From NCBI GenBank assembly GCA_022495995.1, contig JAFEMH010004889.1, forward strand, positions 123,545-187,544: a DNA stretch of 64,000 nucleotides, written 5' to 3'. The position numbers and the translations under genes were made by a program. The DNA is from Adenophora triphylla var. japonica (Eukaryota; Streptophyta; Magnoliopsida; Asterales; Campanulaceae). The notes beneath the pieces were generated by a model. It saw nothing but the letters and a program-made list of their open reading frames with translations, was not told the DNA's origin and did not search any database. Positions 54,678 through 64,000 of this stretch are shown here, one piece after another. How positions within the stretch are numbered: the stretch's first letter is position 1; each line of letters opens with the position of its first letter.

Positions 54678-57600
54678 TCACGCGAAGTACTTCTTGAGCT
54701 TGTCCATGTTGACCGGCTTCGGTAGTTGATCTCCGTCTAAGTCCACCAGCTGAAGGGCTCCCCTGCAGAATATCTTCTTCACAATGTAGGGTCCTATCCA
54801 TCTTGGTCCCCACTTGTCTAGCGGGTTGAAAGGTCCAGACGGTGCTCACGGAGAACCAAGTCACCTACTCGATGTTCCTCGTCTTGACCTTTTTGTTGAA
54901 AGCTCTTGCCATTCTTCTTGGTAAGCTTGAGTATGTTCTACGCTTTCATCCTTCTTTCGTCCAACAGGCCAACTCTTCGTATCCGCTTCCTATCCAACGA
55001 CCTCGTTCACTTGGTTTTCTAGAGAACCCGTAGTGATGGTATTTCCAATTCTATCGGTAAGACAGCCCTCCATTTCGAATGTGAGGGCGTAGGAGTCTCT
55101 CCCGTAGCCGTTGGACCGAAGTGCGGTATCCCCATAGTGCGAATGGTAACTTTGTCGGGCCATTTCCAAAGTGACTCGCCATTTTTCCGATAATAGTCTC
55201 GATTGTTTTGTTCGCGCTTCAACCGCTCCGTTCGTTTGATGCCCGTAAGGAGACGACTTGTGCTCTCAGGCCTCGTGATTTTGTATTCGGTTAGTAGGCG
55301 ATCGGTTTCTTTCTCGAAGTGTGACCCATTATCGATATCATCTCGCGGAACCCCATACCGGCATGATGTTGTGCTTGATGAATTCTCGCAACCTTTCCGG
55401 CATTCGTAACTTTGTAGGAGGCGGCCTCAACTCCACTTAGTGAAGTAGTCGATGGCTACTAGGACGAAGCAAAGGCCCGTTGGCTCCTATGGGTGTGACC
55501 TTTTCAATTACATCTATCCCCCATGTAGAGAACGGCCAAGGAGAAGTCATAGGGTACAAAGCAAGGAAGGCGGTGCATGCCGAAGATTGGCGCGTATCTC
55601 GACACTTCGCGGGTGGCACTTCTTGACCATTTTGGTACAGCTTCCATGGTCGCCCAAAAGTACCCTTGTCTCGATGATCTTTGGCGAGCATATTTCCGCT
55701 CATGTGGGTTCCACATATGCCCCGATGAACATGGTCCATTATTTCGGGCCTCTTCCTCGGTGGCACAAAGGAGGTTTCCTCGGGAATGTTTCTTGAATAG
55801 GAGGCCACGGTGATGACGTAATTAGCACCAACCTCTTAAGGGCGATCCGAGTCTTCTGCCCTGCTCTCGTGGGATGGTTCCATCTAGATGAAATGCCAAA
55901 TGTCATGGTACCATGGTTTCTCTTCTGAGTTCCCAACAAAGGGAACATTCTGATAACCATTTGTCTTTGCAAATCATGGAGATCTATAACGGCGCAAAGA
56001 TGCAGAGTTGCACGTCGTGTTATTTTAAAGGGTTTGACCGTTTCCTTTAGTGGATTTCGACCAAAGAAGCAAGTGTGGCCAATGCGTCCGCAAACCGATT
56101 TTTGTCTCTCGGGAGGTAGTGGAATGAGACATCTTGGAATTGTTGCGCCAATTCTTGGAGATGGGCACCGTATCTTTCAAGGGCTGGATCTTCGACCCTC
56201 CACTTCTTCAATGTCTCGATTGATGATCAATCGGGAATCCCCGAATACCTCGAGTTCACCACGTTGCGTTCTAGAGCCGCCTCAAGTCCCGCTATGCAAG
56301 CCTCGTATTCGTGGTGTTGCTGGTGGCGTCAAAGTCAAGACGTATTGCCGTGGAGTATAGATGTCGTTAGTGGTCTACTAATAACATTCCAATGCCGAAC
56401 CCTCTCATGTCGGGCCGCGCCATCGAAAAATAATTGCCACTTATTTTCTTCTTCTATACTCATGATGTCCTCATCGTGAATCGCGGGTCTTCCCCTTCAC
56501 TTCGCCGCAAGGAAATTCGGCCAACTGATCTGCGAATACACTCCCCGACGGATTTCGAGTGACGTAAGTGATATCATATCCCGCGAGCATGAAGTACCAT
56601 TTGGCGCCTCGAAGACAAATTTGATCTGTCTAGGATATATTTCAAAGGATCCATTTTTGCAATGAGACGGACCGAAGGCTTCCATATAGTGCTTCAGCCT
56701 TTGTGATACCCAAACAAGAGCAAAGACAGATTTGTCGAGTGGAGAGTAGTTGATTTCGCCGCCTTGGAATCTCATGGCCGCGAAATAGATGGCATTCTCT
56801 CGTGTGGGAGGCCGGGTCGTTCTTGAGCGAGCATAGCCCCTAATGCGTTGTCTCGTAACCGTGAGGTATAGCTTCAAGGGCTTCTCCTCGTGCGGTGGAA
56901 CCAGATAGTGGGAAGTCAAGTAGCGCTTAACTTCCTCGAATGCTTCTTGACATTCTTCGGTCCACTCGAGGTGCGTTTTTCTTAAGTAACTTGAAGATAT
57001 GATCGCACATCGTAGCCGCTGATTGATGAATCGATCGATATATTGAAGCCCGCCCATGAATCCCTTTACTTCTTTCTCGTGTTCGTGGAGGCATGTCTCG
57101 TAATGGCTTTTATCTTGGCGGATTCGCTTCTATGCCATGCTCGTGACCATGTACCCTAAGACTTTCCCTTTCACTCACTCCGAATGAGCATTTCGCGGGC
57201 CGAGCCTCATCTTGTGCCGCCGCCGATTGAAGAATTTTCTCGAGATCTCTGGCGTTAAGCCGACCATCCGTCCCTTTTGAGTGAATAATCATGTCGTCCA
57301 CATATACCTCTATTTCCTTGTGGATCATGCCATGGAATAGTGTCGTGATCGCTTTTGGTAAGTAGCTCTCAGCTGTTTTGAGACCAAACGGCATGACTGT
57401 AGCGTAACGTTCCCCAAGGTGTGGTGAATGCCGTTTTGTGCCGATCTTCCTCTCGCCATGAGGATTTCGTTATACCCCGCGAAACCGTCGACGAATGAGC
57501 TGAGTTCGTATGCAACAGGGCATTGACCAACATGTCTATGTTCGGTAGCGGGAAATCATCTTTAGGATGCCTTGTTCAAGTCTCCGAAATCAACACTGCA

Positions 57601-58010
57601 CTCGTATTTTCCCGTTCGACTTGGCTACTTGCACCGTGTTTGCCAACCATTCCTGATATTCAATCACTTTGATTGAACCCTACATTCAAGAGCTTCATAA
57701 TTTCCTCTTTCACTTGCATTGACCATTCCGGCTTGATTCTCGCGTAGTTTCGCTGACCGCTCTGGGCTGGGTAGCGCCGGTATTCGTGCTCTACAACCGA
57801 TCGATTCAACCTGCATATCTTTGTAGGACCAAGCGAAGACGTCGACATATTCTCTCGAGGAGCCGTGTCAAGGTTTCTCTGTCTTCCCCTCAAGAAGCCG
57901 CCGATCTTGTTTCTCTCGGGGTCTTCCGTTGTCCCAAGATTAACTGCCAGTTCATTTCCTCGTCGTCAACGGGGCCATTCTTTCCACAACGACCTACTTC
58001 GCTTAGCTAA
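54678..58010 (-). pseudogene. pol of element D: RT, RNase H, archaeal-type RNase H, integrase
   Basis: Minus-strand order: RT (57893-57110; RIKPEWSMQVKEEIMKLLNV, MPFGLKTA, YVDDMIIHSKG), RNase H (57057-56497; LEWTEECQEAFEEVKRYLTS, ENAIYFAAMRFQGGEINYS), archaeal-type RNase H (near 56460-56100; WQLFFDGAAR) and integrase (about 55970-54678; MTSPWPFSTWGIDVIEKV, then WIGPYIVKKIF, and PVNMDKLKKYFA just before the TGA at 54678-54680). Many single-base shifts occur, often where the B homologue has CAG or CTG. Domain order confirms the Tat/Ogre lineage. Confidence 0.85.
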
Positions 58011-59191
58011 TTCTTTTAGGATTTGTTCGTTTTCTTGATCTATCTCATCGTATGATTCATTATTAACGTGTTCGTTATATTGATTATTATTAGTTAATTC
58101 ATCATTCACGATGTTAGCAATCTCAGTGGTACTTAAAGATCAAAGTTTTCATTAAGGAAGTAAGGGAATACATGTTCACCACCGCCTCGATTTCCTCTTT
58201 GAGCGAGTTCATCTGAGGTGGAGCCTCGCCTAATGTAAAAGCTACGGGCCTATCTTCCCGCGGGATGGGGAGTGCAACCAAGCTCTTTGATCATAAAGTC
58301 TTCATCAACAATCCGGTCCTCCGTGACGTGCCGCCTTTAGAATTGGCTCATCACATTTCGTATCGCCTTGTGTAGCCGTAGTTGGAGCGTCCCCTTGGAT
58401 ATTGCATGGATCTCGGTTGTCTTCTAACCTAAGACAGTCTTGGAACTGCCGCAAAGATGTCTTCTCCCAACACAAAGTCCCATTCACTTGTCATTTCTGT
58501 TTTCGTGACCCACAAATCATTAGGGATTAGTGGGACGGATTCTCGTTTCACTTGGAGAAGCATCACAGCCGTCGAAGATTTCAAAGCCCGGTTGGCGCTT
58601 TCCTTTATCGTCACCCATGGTTCTCAAAAGATAAAGTAGGGAATACTTTCCCCTTCTCGAACAAAGTAGCCATTGAGTGTCTTTCGATATGGCTTCGAGG
58701 TTGCCATTCTTGGGCTTTGGGTCGCCGCAGCCTTTGTAGGTGGTTCCTTCCCACTTGATTTGGAGTGAAGCCCCACTCTTCTTCGTCATCTTCATCGTGG
58801 ATGGAGATGATGTATCCTAGGCCATGCTTTGTGTGAGGCTGGGACCGTGGTGGTTCCGTTATCCCTTGTAAGTGCTTTCCAAGCCCCAATCCAGAAAGTA
58901 CCCTTTTGCTAGCATCATTCTCCGTGACAGAAGGCTTCCGGAAAACCAAAGTGCCTTGGAGTAGTCATTCTCGTTGCAAGTTTCTATGACATTCACAGTG
59001 CTTTCTTTCTTGTTTAAAGAATCAATCAGAATTAAGAAGGGAAATACTGACTAACTATTGCTGAAAAGCAAACTTGATACTCTTGCCCACAAATGAGGAT
59101 TTTAGGCAAGTAGTACCCAACTAAGCTAAACTAGACTATTAATTGTTTCTCTTGCAACTAAAAGTAACTAACTGAAAAGAAAATAGATTCT
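58011..59191 (-). pseudogene. Gag-RT linker region of element D
   Basis: Short open pieces in shifting frames. One (58611-58949) has LGLGKHLQGITEPPR, GLGYI and acidic DEDDEEEWGF, a pattern seen before RT in Tat elements; another (58429-58614) has SSTAVMLLQVKRESVPLIP. The part before RT resembles the asparagine-rich pre-RT region of A. The protease should be here, but I cannot identify its active site. Confidence 0.5.
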
Positions 59192-60094
59192 TCATTTGCT
59201 TGAACCCATCCAAACTATTCCACCACTTGGACAAACTCTGATGGCGTCGTTGTCAATCAAGTCTTGACCGCATTCTTCAAAGTTTAAACAATCATTGGTG
59301 TGATGGCCATAGCATTGATGGTAGAAGCAAAGAGGTGCGGAGATCGGCCTTCCTCTTAGGTTGGTAACCTTCAATTGGCTTTAGCTTTCCTTCTTGTGAA
59401 GACTTCTCAAGAGATGACCGAGAGTGATGTTTCCAATGTCTGAGAAGACTCTACCCTTCCTTCGCTTAGCCATTTGATTGTGGAGGTCTCGATATGGTTC
59501 TCGTAGTGTTGCACGAAGACGTTGTGGCGAGACCGATATTCTTCCTCCATTTGCTCTTTGAGGTCACGGTAGAGAGTGTTGAGGAAATACTTGACCCTCT
59601 CATCAATGTCATCCTCAACGTGAGCTTCAAGGTTGATGCACTTTGGGTCATGGTCTCGAGTTCACTCTTGACTTCCTCGAGCTCTTCAATCAAAGATCTT
59701 TGTCTTTTCACTTGGATGGATTCTTCCATGTGATGCCACGAGTCATTGTCATTAATTTGTTGCAGGCTTTGGCAAGTTGAGTTTTGATATCACTTAGCTC
59801 CTATCGCACCTGGGACGATCGTCCACCGTCTGAGTCACTCTCCATTTTTCGGAAATCCCTAGCAATGCGGGTAGAAGGAAAATCAAAGGCTTCTCTCCAA
59901 CCTCCTACATGTTCCATTTCAGCGACAAGGGCCTTGGTCAAGCCTTGCAAAGTGTGTTGTTCAAGGCATTCCTTCGTCATGACGTGCTTTCCAGACATTG
60001 TGTTGGGAGTCTTGGGAGTTGAGTAGCTTCTAAAACCGACGTAAGAGATGCAGATATCGTGATCTAGCCCCAACGAGCCTGGAAGTGTGCTCAA
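59192..60094 (-). pseudogene. gag of element D
   Basis: Begins near the ATG at 60094 (MSTLPGSLGLDHDICISYVG) and reads VMTKECLEQHTLQGLTKALV. A coiled-coil-like EELEEVKSELETM lies at about 59690, and LYRDLKEQMEEEYRSRHN is readable in another frame near 59560. The zinc knuckle CFYHQCYGHHTNDCLNF is at 59192-59374. Position between leader and pol fits Gag. Frames change at least twice. Confidence 0.65.
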
Positions 60095-60131
60095 AAATGG
60101 CTCGACTCAAATTCAAAGCAAATGTAAGCAT

Positions 60132-60168
60132 TATCCCGCGCGAGATATGTTGTCCCGCGCGAGATAAC
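60132..60168. promoter_or_regulatory. TCCCGCGCGAGA pair, D leader, distal
   Basis: Both sites read TCCCGCGCGAGA (60134 and 60153), 19 bp apart; one position differs from the C copy. Confidence 0.72.
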
Positions 60169-61122
60169 CACACGGAAAGTCGATTTTTATTTAGACCTAA
60201 ATTTTGGTCGGAACGGAAAGTCCGTTTTGAGGGGTTTCTAAGGCCTTTATCAGAACCTAACGACTAAGCAATCAATCTGATTTTTGTAAAACAAAGCCAT
60301 GTAAGATCGTTTTTCAAGGATTATACATATATGTATTTTTTTCAAAGTGGACATCCGAAAGGGTCATTCCAAGGGACTTTTTCCGAAGGGACTTTTCTCG
60401 AATCCTTCTTTATTGTCAATTTTGCATGCCTTTGTTTTGGTCAAAAACAAGAAAAGATCACCGAGTCAAAACCGACCTGGTCACTGAGTGATCCTAAAAG
60501 GACTATCTACATGAGTATGTGGCGATGCAGGGCCGGAAGGCTAGGCTCCCCGCGATATGACAATCTAGGTGGATTGAATACGCGGAGTGGGATTGTCCAA
60601 CTTCGGAGAGACCGGCGACTAGGTGGTTACCGTCATTCGTCCTTAGTGTGGGTCCCGGGTTTATAGAGAGTATGCAGTGCAATGACAGTTATAATATGAG
60701 TGCGCGTGTGTGATAGTCAATATAGATGATAGGGTAAAATAGAGAGTTTTTTTTGAAAAATCAAAAAGAAAACAGATAGTGGCCGCACCAAGTGGTTGCC
60801 TACGTTTCTCCCAAATTAGGAAGACTCAGGCCATCGTAGTTCCACATAAAGAGAGAGAAAGAGAGATAAATAATTCAATTTACAACTCCCGAATCCCCAA
60901 TGTACCGGACTTTAATTAAATAAAACCCAATCGCACGCAGTTTATAAATAATAATCAATTATTTAAAGGAAACGAAGGTTCGAGTTCTACACCTTAAGCG
61001 GAGGCCTTAAGATGCGGAACTCGCAGATAATGAATGCCGGGATCTCCCTTGCATGTTCTCCTCTCGTCTTGGACTCATGAGACAAACGGGAGAAACCAGA
61101 AAAACAACCAGATTGCCGAGCA

Positions 61123-61160
61123 ATATCTCGCGCGAGATATGATACCTCGCCGCGAGACAT
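61123..61160. promoter_or_regulatory. TCTCGCGCGAGA pair, D leader, proximal
   Basis: TCTCGCGCGAGA from 61126 and CCTCGCCGCGAGA from 61145, 19 bp apart, about 100 bp from the primer site. Confidence 0.74.
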
Positions 61161-61251
61161 GCCTCATCCGAGAGCAAAAATTCGAATTTACAATTTTTTT
61201 TGAAAACCTCTCTTTTAATTTTGACGCAAGTTTAAGCCTCTTAATTTTAAA

Positions 61252-61270
61252 TCCCCAAATGGAGTCGCCA
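61252..61270 (-). other. Primer binding site of element D
   Basis: Minus-strand TGGCGACTCCATTTGGGGA one base from the 5' LTR. Confidence 0.78.
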
Positions 61271-61271
61271 C

Positions 61272-62287
61272 CGTAGCGTTGTGAGGAAAAAGAAGATTTT
61301 TCTATCCTTTTCGTTTTTGAGTCGCCACCTATATTATTCGATTGGAGAAAATAGGAAAACCATTTTGAAATAGATTTGGGTTCTAGGCTTAGGTAATGAA
61401 ATGGGTAGGTCAAGGAGCATCCATTTCATCCAATCCGAAGATCGGTCTTGCTAAAGAAAAGAGAGGTTTTCAAAAGAAGAGAAAAACGATTTTAAATATT
61501 ATAAACAAAGGTCCATTTAACGGGGTTAAACGGAATGTAGGATCGATTTCTTCGAGGCCATCTCCATGATTTGGAGAGGCTCTAGGCCGATCCTAGATTC
61601 TATGGACTTATACCACTCTAACAATCAATTAGAAAGGGATTTAGGGGTTACCTTGCGTGAGGTGATTTGGGCAGAGTTTCGACTCAAGTTTAGAATCAAC
61701 TTGACACGTACAGAGCTTCGCCTCGGTCCTCGACTTGGAGCTTGATGTTTGTTTATCAACAAGGTTGACAAACAAACTATGAGGTGAGTTTTTAGGGTGA
61801 TTTTGTAGGATTCTTTCAGGGAAAGAAGCCAACAAAATGTGTGTGTGTTGTGAGAATTTGTGGTCGATTCCGGGGGGTCCTCCCTTTTTTTAACCTTGGA
61901 AGTCACCAAGTATTTATAGAGGATGGATAGGAAGAAGTGGAGAGGTAAAACCCTATCAGATGGTTCTAGACTCCAAATCTTATTGGTTGGCCGGAGAGAT
62001 AAAGTTTTATCCCGAAAAGAGGTTGAAATCGATGAGGGAACTGTCGTCTGCAATCTGCAGAGGGGGGATATCTCGCGCGAGACACGCCATCTCGCGGCGA
62101 GATATTGATCTTGTGGACAGCTTTTGTCCTTTCCTCGTTATCTCGTATGCAGTTTAGTCCCAAACTAACGGTGGTTAGTCAAAACTTAACGAAACATGAC
62201 GAAATGGTGGATTTCTACTTCTTGACTCAAAGCGAGACTTAGAGTGGTATAAGTATGATCCGATGTGTTCAGAATGGGGTGTCTACA
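61272..62287 (-). repeat. 5' LTR of element D
   Basis: Partner of 40922-41937, same length, with few mismatches by eye. Palindromes at 62071 and 62090 (19 bp), TATA-like box near 61913, internal primer-core copy gagtcgcca at about 61319. Followed by GTGGG. Confidence 0.9.
62068..62105 (-). promoter_or_regulatory. TCTCGCGCGAGA pair in 5' LTR D
   Basis: TCTCGCGCGAGA from 62071 and TCTCGCGGCGAGA from 62090, 19 bp apart. The second keeps the full right arm that is damaged in the 3' LTR. Confidence 0.78.
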
Positions 62288-62362
62288 GTGGGGCCTGGGT
62301 TGAACTGGGATGGCCTCTCCGACTACTTGGTCATTACCATTGTTGATTACCACGTTGGCCAT
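62288..62362 (-). pseudogene. Leader ORF of element B, N-terminal piece
   Basis: Minus-strand ATG at 62362 opens MANVVINNGNDQ and runs to 62288, where D begins; the frame resumes at 40921. It aligns with A's ATG at 5750, supporting that start. A splice-acceptor-like tttcccgcag lies upstream at about 62477, as in A. Confidence 0.72.
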
Positions 62363-64000
62363 TTTGACACTGGAAAGCTGAGACTTGAAGATTTTGATGG
62401 GTTATTTGAGATCTCTGTGCCGAAAACTGTTGTACCGGTGTTCTCACCCAATTCTTTCTCACTGCGGGAAAGGGATAGGAGAGGTTTAGACTTGGGGTAG
62501 GTGTTTAGGCTGAAGGCTCAAGCAATATGCAAATTAAGAATCTTCCAGTTTACTTAAAACAGTGTCTTTTATTTATTTCTATTTGGTTGGAAAAGGGGTT
62601 CCGCCTCTTCTTTTCGCAACTACTCTAGATCCCGGGATCGCGGGTTCCGTCACTACGTCTATAAGCCCCTCGTATTCCACTCCGTATTTTGACCTCCTGT
62701 GGTGGACAACCCCGGGCGAGGGTCCTATAGGGCACGCGGATCCCACCGACCAAGAGAGAAGAACGCTCCTAACGGGTCTAGCGGGTCATAGGATCTTTTA
62801 ACGCACGAGCGATGCGGATTATAGTCAAGGTATCACCGGAAAGTCTCGTCTTTCAATTTTTAACGTAATTTTTTGACAGAGTTTCGCTTGTGCGAATGAC
62901 GTTTTGACTTTTTGGCAATGTCTCGAGAAGATAATAGGCATGGGTCGGGTGGTAAAAGTCGGATGACATAGTGTCACATTGAACTTTGCCGCATACGTGG
63001 CGTGAGTCAAAGTCGAAGTCAATGTCGGAGTCAAGATCTTGCCAATTTTTCCTTGTCGAATTTTGGCAGAGCTCTCGCCGCGCGAAAGATCTTTGGATTT
63101 TTGGCACGGACCTGGTCTCGACTCTTACGCATCCGTGCGGGTCAAGGTCAAATTCAATGCCTGGAGTTAAGATTCTACCAATTTTTCCTTTGTCTAATTT
63201 CTTTGTCAGAGCTCGCTTGCGCGAAAGATCTTGACTTCCGTTATGGACTAAGGTTTGACCTTTACGGGAATATGCAACTGGGCTATATGACACGGACTAG
63301 ACCAAAAACCAACCAAAAGTCACGGTTTTTGAAACGTGTGACACCTGACCGCGCATTGGTCGACACCGGGCCGCCACGGGGAGTTTGGGGTGATTCCGTG
63401 CGCGCCGGAGCATCGTAAGGTCGCTCGTGATCAAGCAATCAACAACCACTCCTAAGTTAAAGGGACGTGCGTGCAAAGTGTACATATATAAGGTGCGCGT
63501 AGTGTGCGGTCTCCTAAAAATGTTCCTTGAGTTAAAACAAAGATTTTCGTAAATGTGTTTTAAAAGGAATGATTTTTTCGGGACGGGGAAAATGCAACAG
63601 TATAAGGCACGTAAATTTTTGGAGCCTGGTCGCCTTTGGAACCGAATAGCCCCAAGCCGCCTAAGCTGCGTGATTAACCTCAAATCTGCCCCGGTGGAAT
63701 TAAAGCCACGGAAGGCCGCCTGCACTACTGGAATCCGAGGCGGATTAAGCCGTGCGGGCCGTGTTAGTACCCGTCCGAAAAGGGACTCGAAGCGCAATTC
63801 GGGAAAATTTGGGACTAAATTGGCATTTGGGAAGCTTTTGGACCTCAAATTGGAATTTCTTATGGAAAATTCGGGGACTAAACGGAAATATGGGAAATTT
63901 TGGACGAATTTGATATATAAAAATTCCCGGAATTAAAATGAAAGATAAAATTCCAAAGAGCGAATTGCATAAAGAAGTCATTAAAGTGGTCAAAATGGAC
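62363..64000 (-). other. Untranslated leader of element B
   Basis: Inverted match to A's leader from about 5650 back to 4860, including diverged 135-bp-type repeats (62860-63240) and the shared tatata...gcgcgtagtgtgcgg block (63485-63511). Beyond 63560 the similarity to A fades; a single aagccgtgcgggc site at 63746 recalls the family palindrome. No gag gene is seen. ORFs on either strand are not conserved. Confidence 0.6.

Larger units (their letters stand above)
60095..61251 (-). other. Untranslated leader of element D
   Basis: Nearly collinear with C's leader. Contains palindrome pairs at 60134/60153 and 61126/61145 and a TGCCTACGTTTC...CGTAGTTCC element (60795-60841). No gene. Confidence 0.65.
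40922..62287 (-). mobile_element. Element D: Ogre-like Tat retrotransposon inserted in B
   Basis: Two LTRs of 1016 bp each (40922-41937 and 61272-62287) match closely, and GTGGG occurs at 40917-40921 and 62288-62292. Without the nested element C the length is about 14.5 kb. Minus-strand order: 5' LTR, primer site, leader, gag, a linker region, RT, RNase H, archaeal-type RNase H, integrase, convergent region, antisense cassette, tandem repeats, PPT, 3' LTR. Coding regions are heavily frame-shifted, although the LTRs are similar, which argues that part of the damage is not age. Confidence 0.9.
29911..64000 (-). mobile_element. Element B: family 1 Tat retrotransposon, split by D
   Basis: B runs on the minus strand from a 5' end beyond the window to its 3' LTR at 29911-31583. 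Order read on the minus strand: leader (64000-62363), start of the leader ORF (62362-62288), insertion D, remainder of the leader ORF and pol (40921-36532), antisense two-gene cassette (35905-32720), tandem repeats, PPT and 3' LTR. It sits in gene 2 of E, a copy of its own family. Removing D restores collinearity with A across the junction. Confidence 0.88.

Noticed and set aside
62825..63848. Several ORFs of 130-180 codons on both strands in B's leader.
   Set aside because: They run across diverged leader repeats and are not conserved in A.

Overview
The window is plant nuclear DNA from a large, repeat-rich genome. It is almost entirely nested LTR retrotransposons: Ty3/Gypsy elements of the Tat/Ogre lineage, recognised by a second archaeal-type RNase H after RT-RNase H, and one Ty1/Copia Sirevirus with a tRNA-iMet primer site and the PPT AAATAGGGGGAGA. 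The species cannot be told from this. I see no tRNA, rRNA, CRISPR array or clearly functional host gene.

Layout, outermost to innermost. 1-2530: an unidentified LTR-like segment and a decayed MAIN-like/plant mobile domain (PMD) pseudogene. Element A (Tat, + strand) starts at 2531 and is cut at 8974. There a fragment of a second-family LTR (F, minus, 8974-9357) is itself cut by element E (Tat, minus, 9358-29910, first family). E carries two later insertions. Sirevirus G (10990-24619, target duplication CCGTG) lies inside its LTR. Element B (Tat, minus, 29911 to beyond 64000) lies inside its second antisense gene. B's coding region is split by element D (Ogre-like, minus, 40922-62287, duplication GTGGG), and D is split by element C (gag-only, non-autonomous, 42021-48841, duplication GGACC). 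The insertion order is therefore A, F, E, then G and B, then D, then C.

Two Tat families are present. Family 1 (A, B, E) has LTRs of about 1.7-1.8 kb, no recognisable gag or protease, and a conserved leader ORF with a C-x-C-x2-C motif. Family 2 (C, D, F) has LTRs of about 1.0 kb. In E, B and D an antisense two-gene cassette lies between pol and the 3' LTR: gene 1 is a multi-exon PMD gene and gene 2 is a DUF7745-like gene with a basic tail.

The most notable signal is regulatory. Family 1 has pairs of the short palindrome GCCGNNCGGC spaced about 30 bp apart. Family 2 has pairs of TCTCGCGCGAGA spaced about 19-20 bp apart. In each family the pairs sit in the LTR upstream of the TATA box, in the leader, and again upstream of each antisense gene. 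This suggests, but does not prove, a shared trans-acting control of LTR and cassette, possibly by the encoded PMD/DUF7745 proteins.

Most coding regions are broken. Part of the damage looks like CAG-to-TAG transitions expected from methylated CHG sites. Another part (CTG or CAG read as CG, CCG or CGG when duplicate copies are compared) looks like systematic sequencing or consensus error, so frameshift counts should be read with caution.
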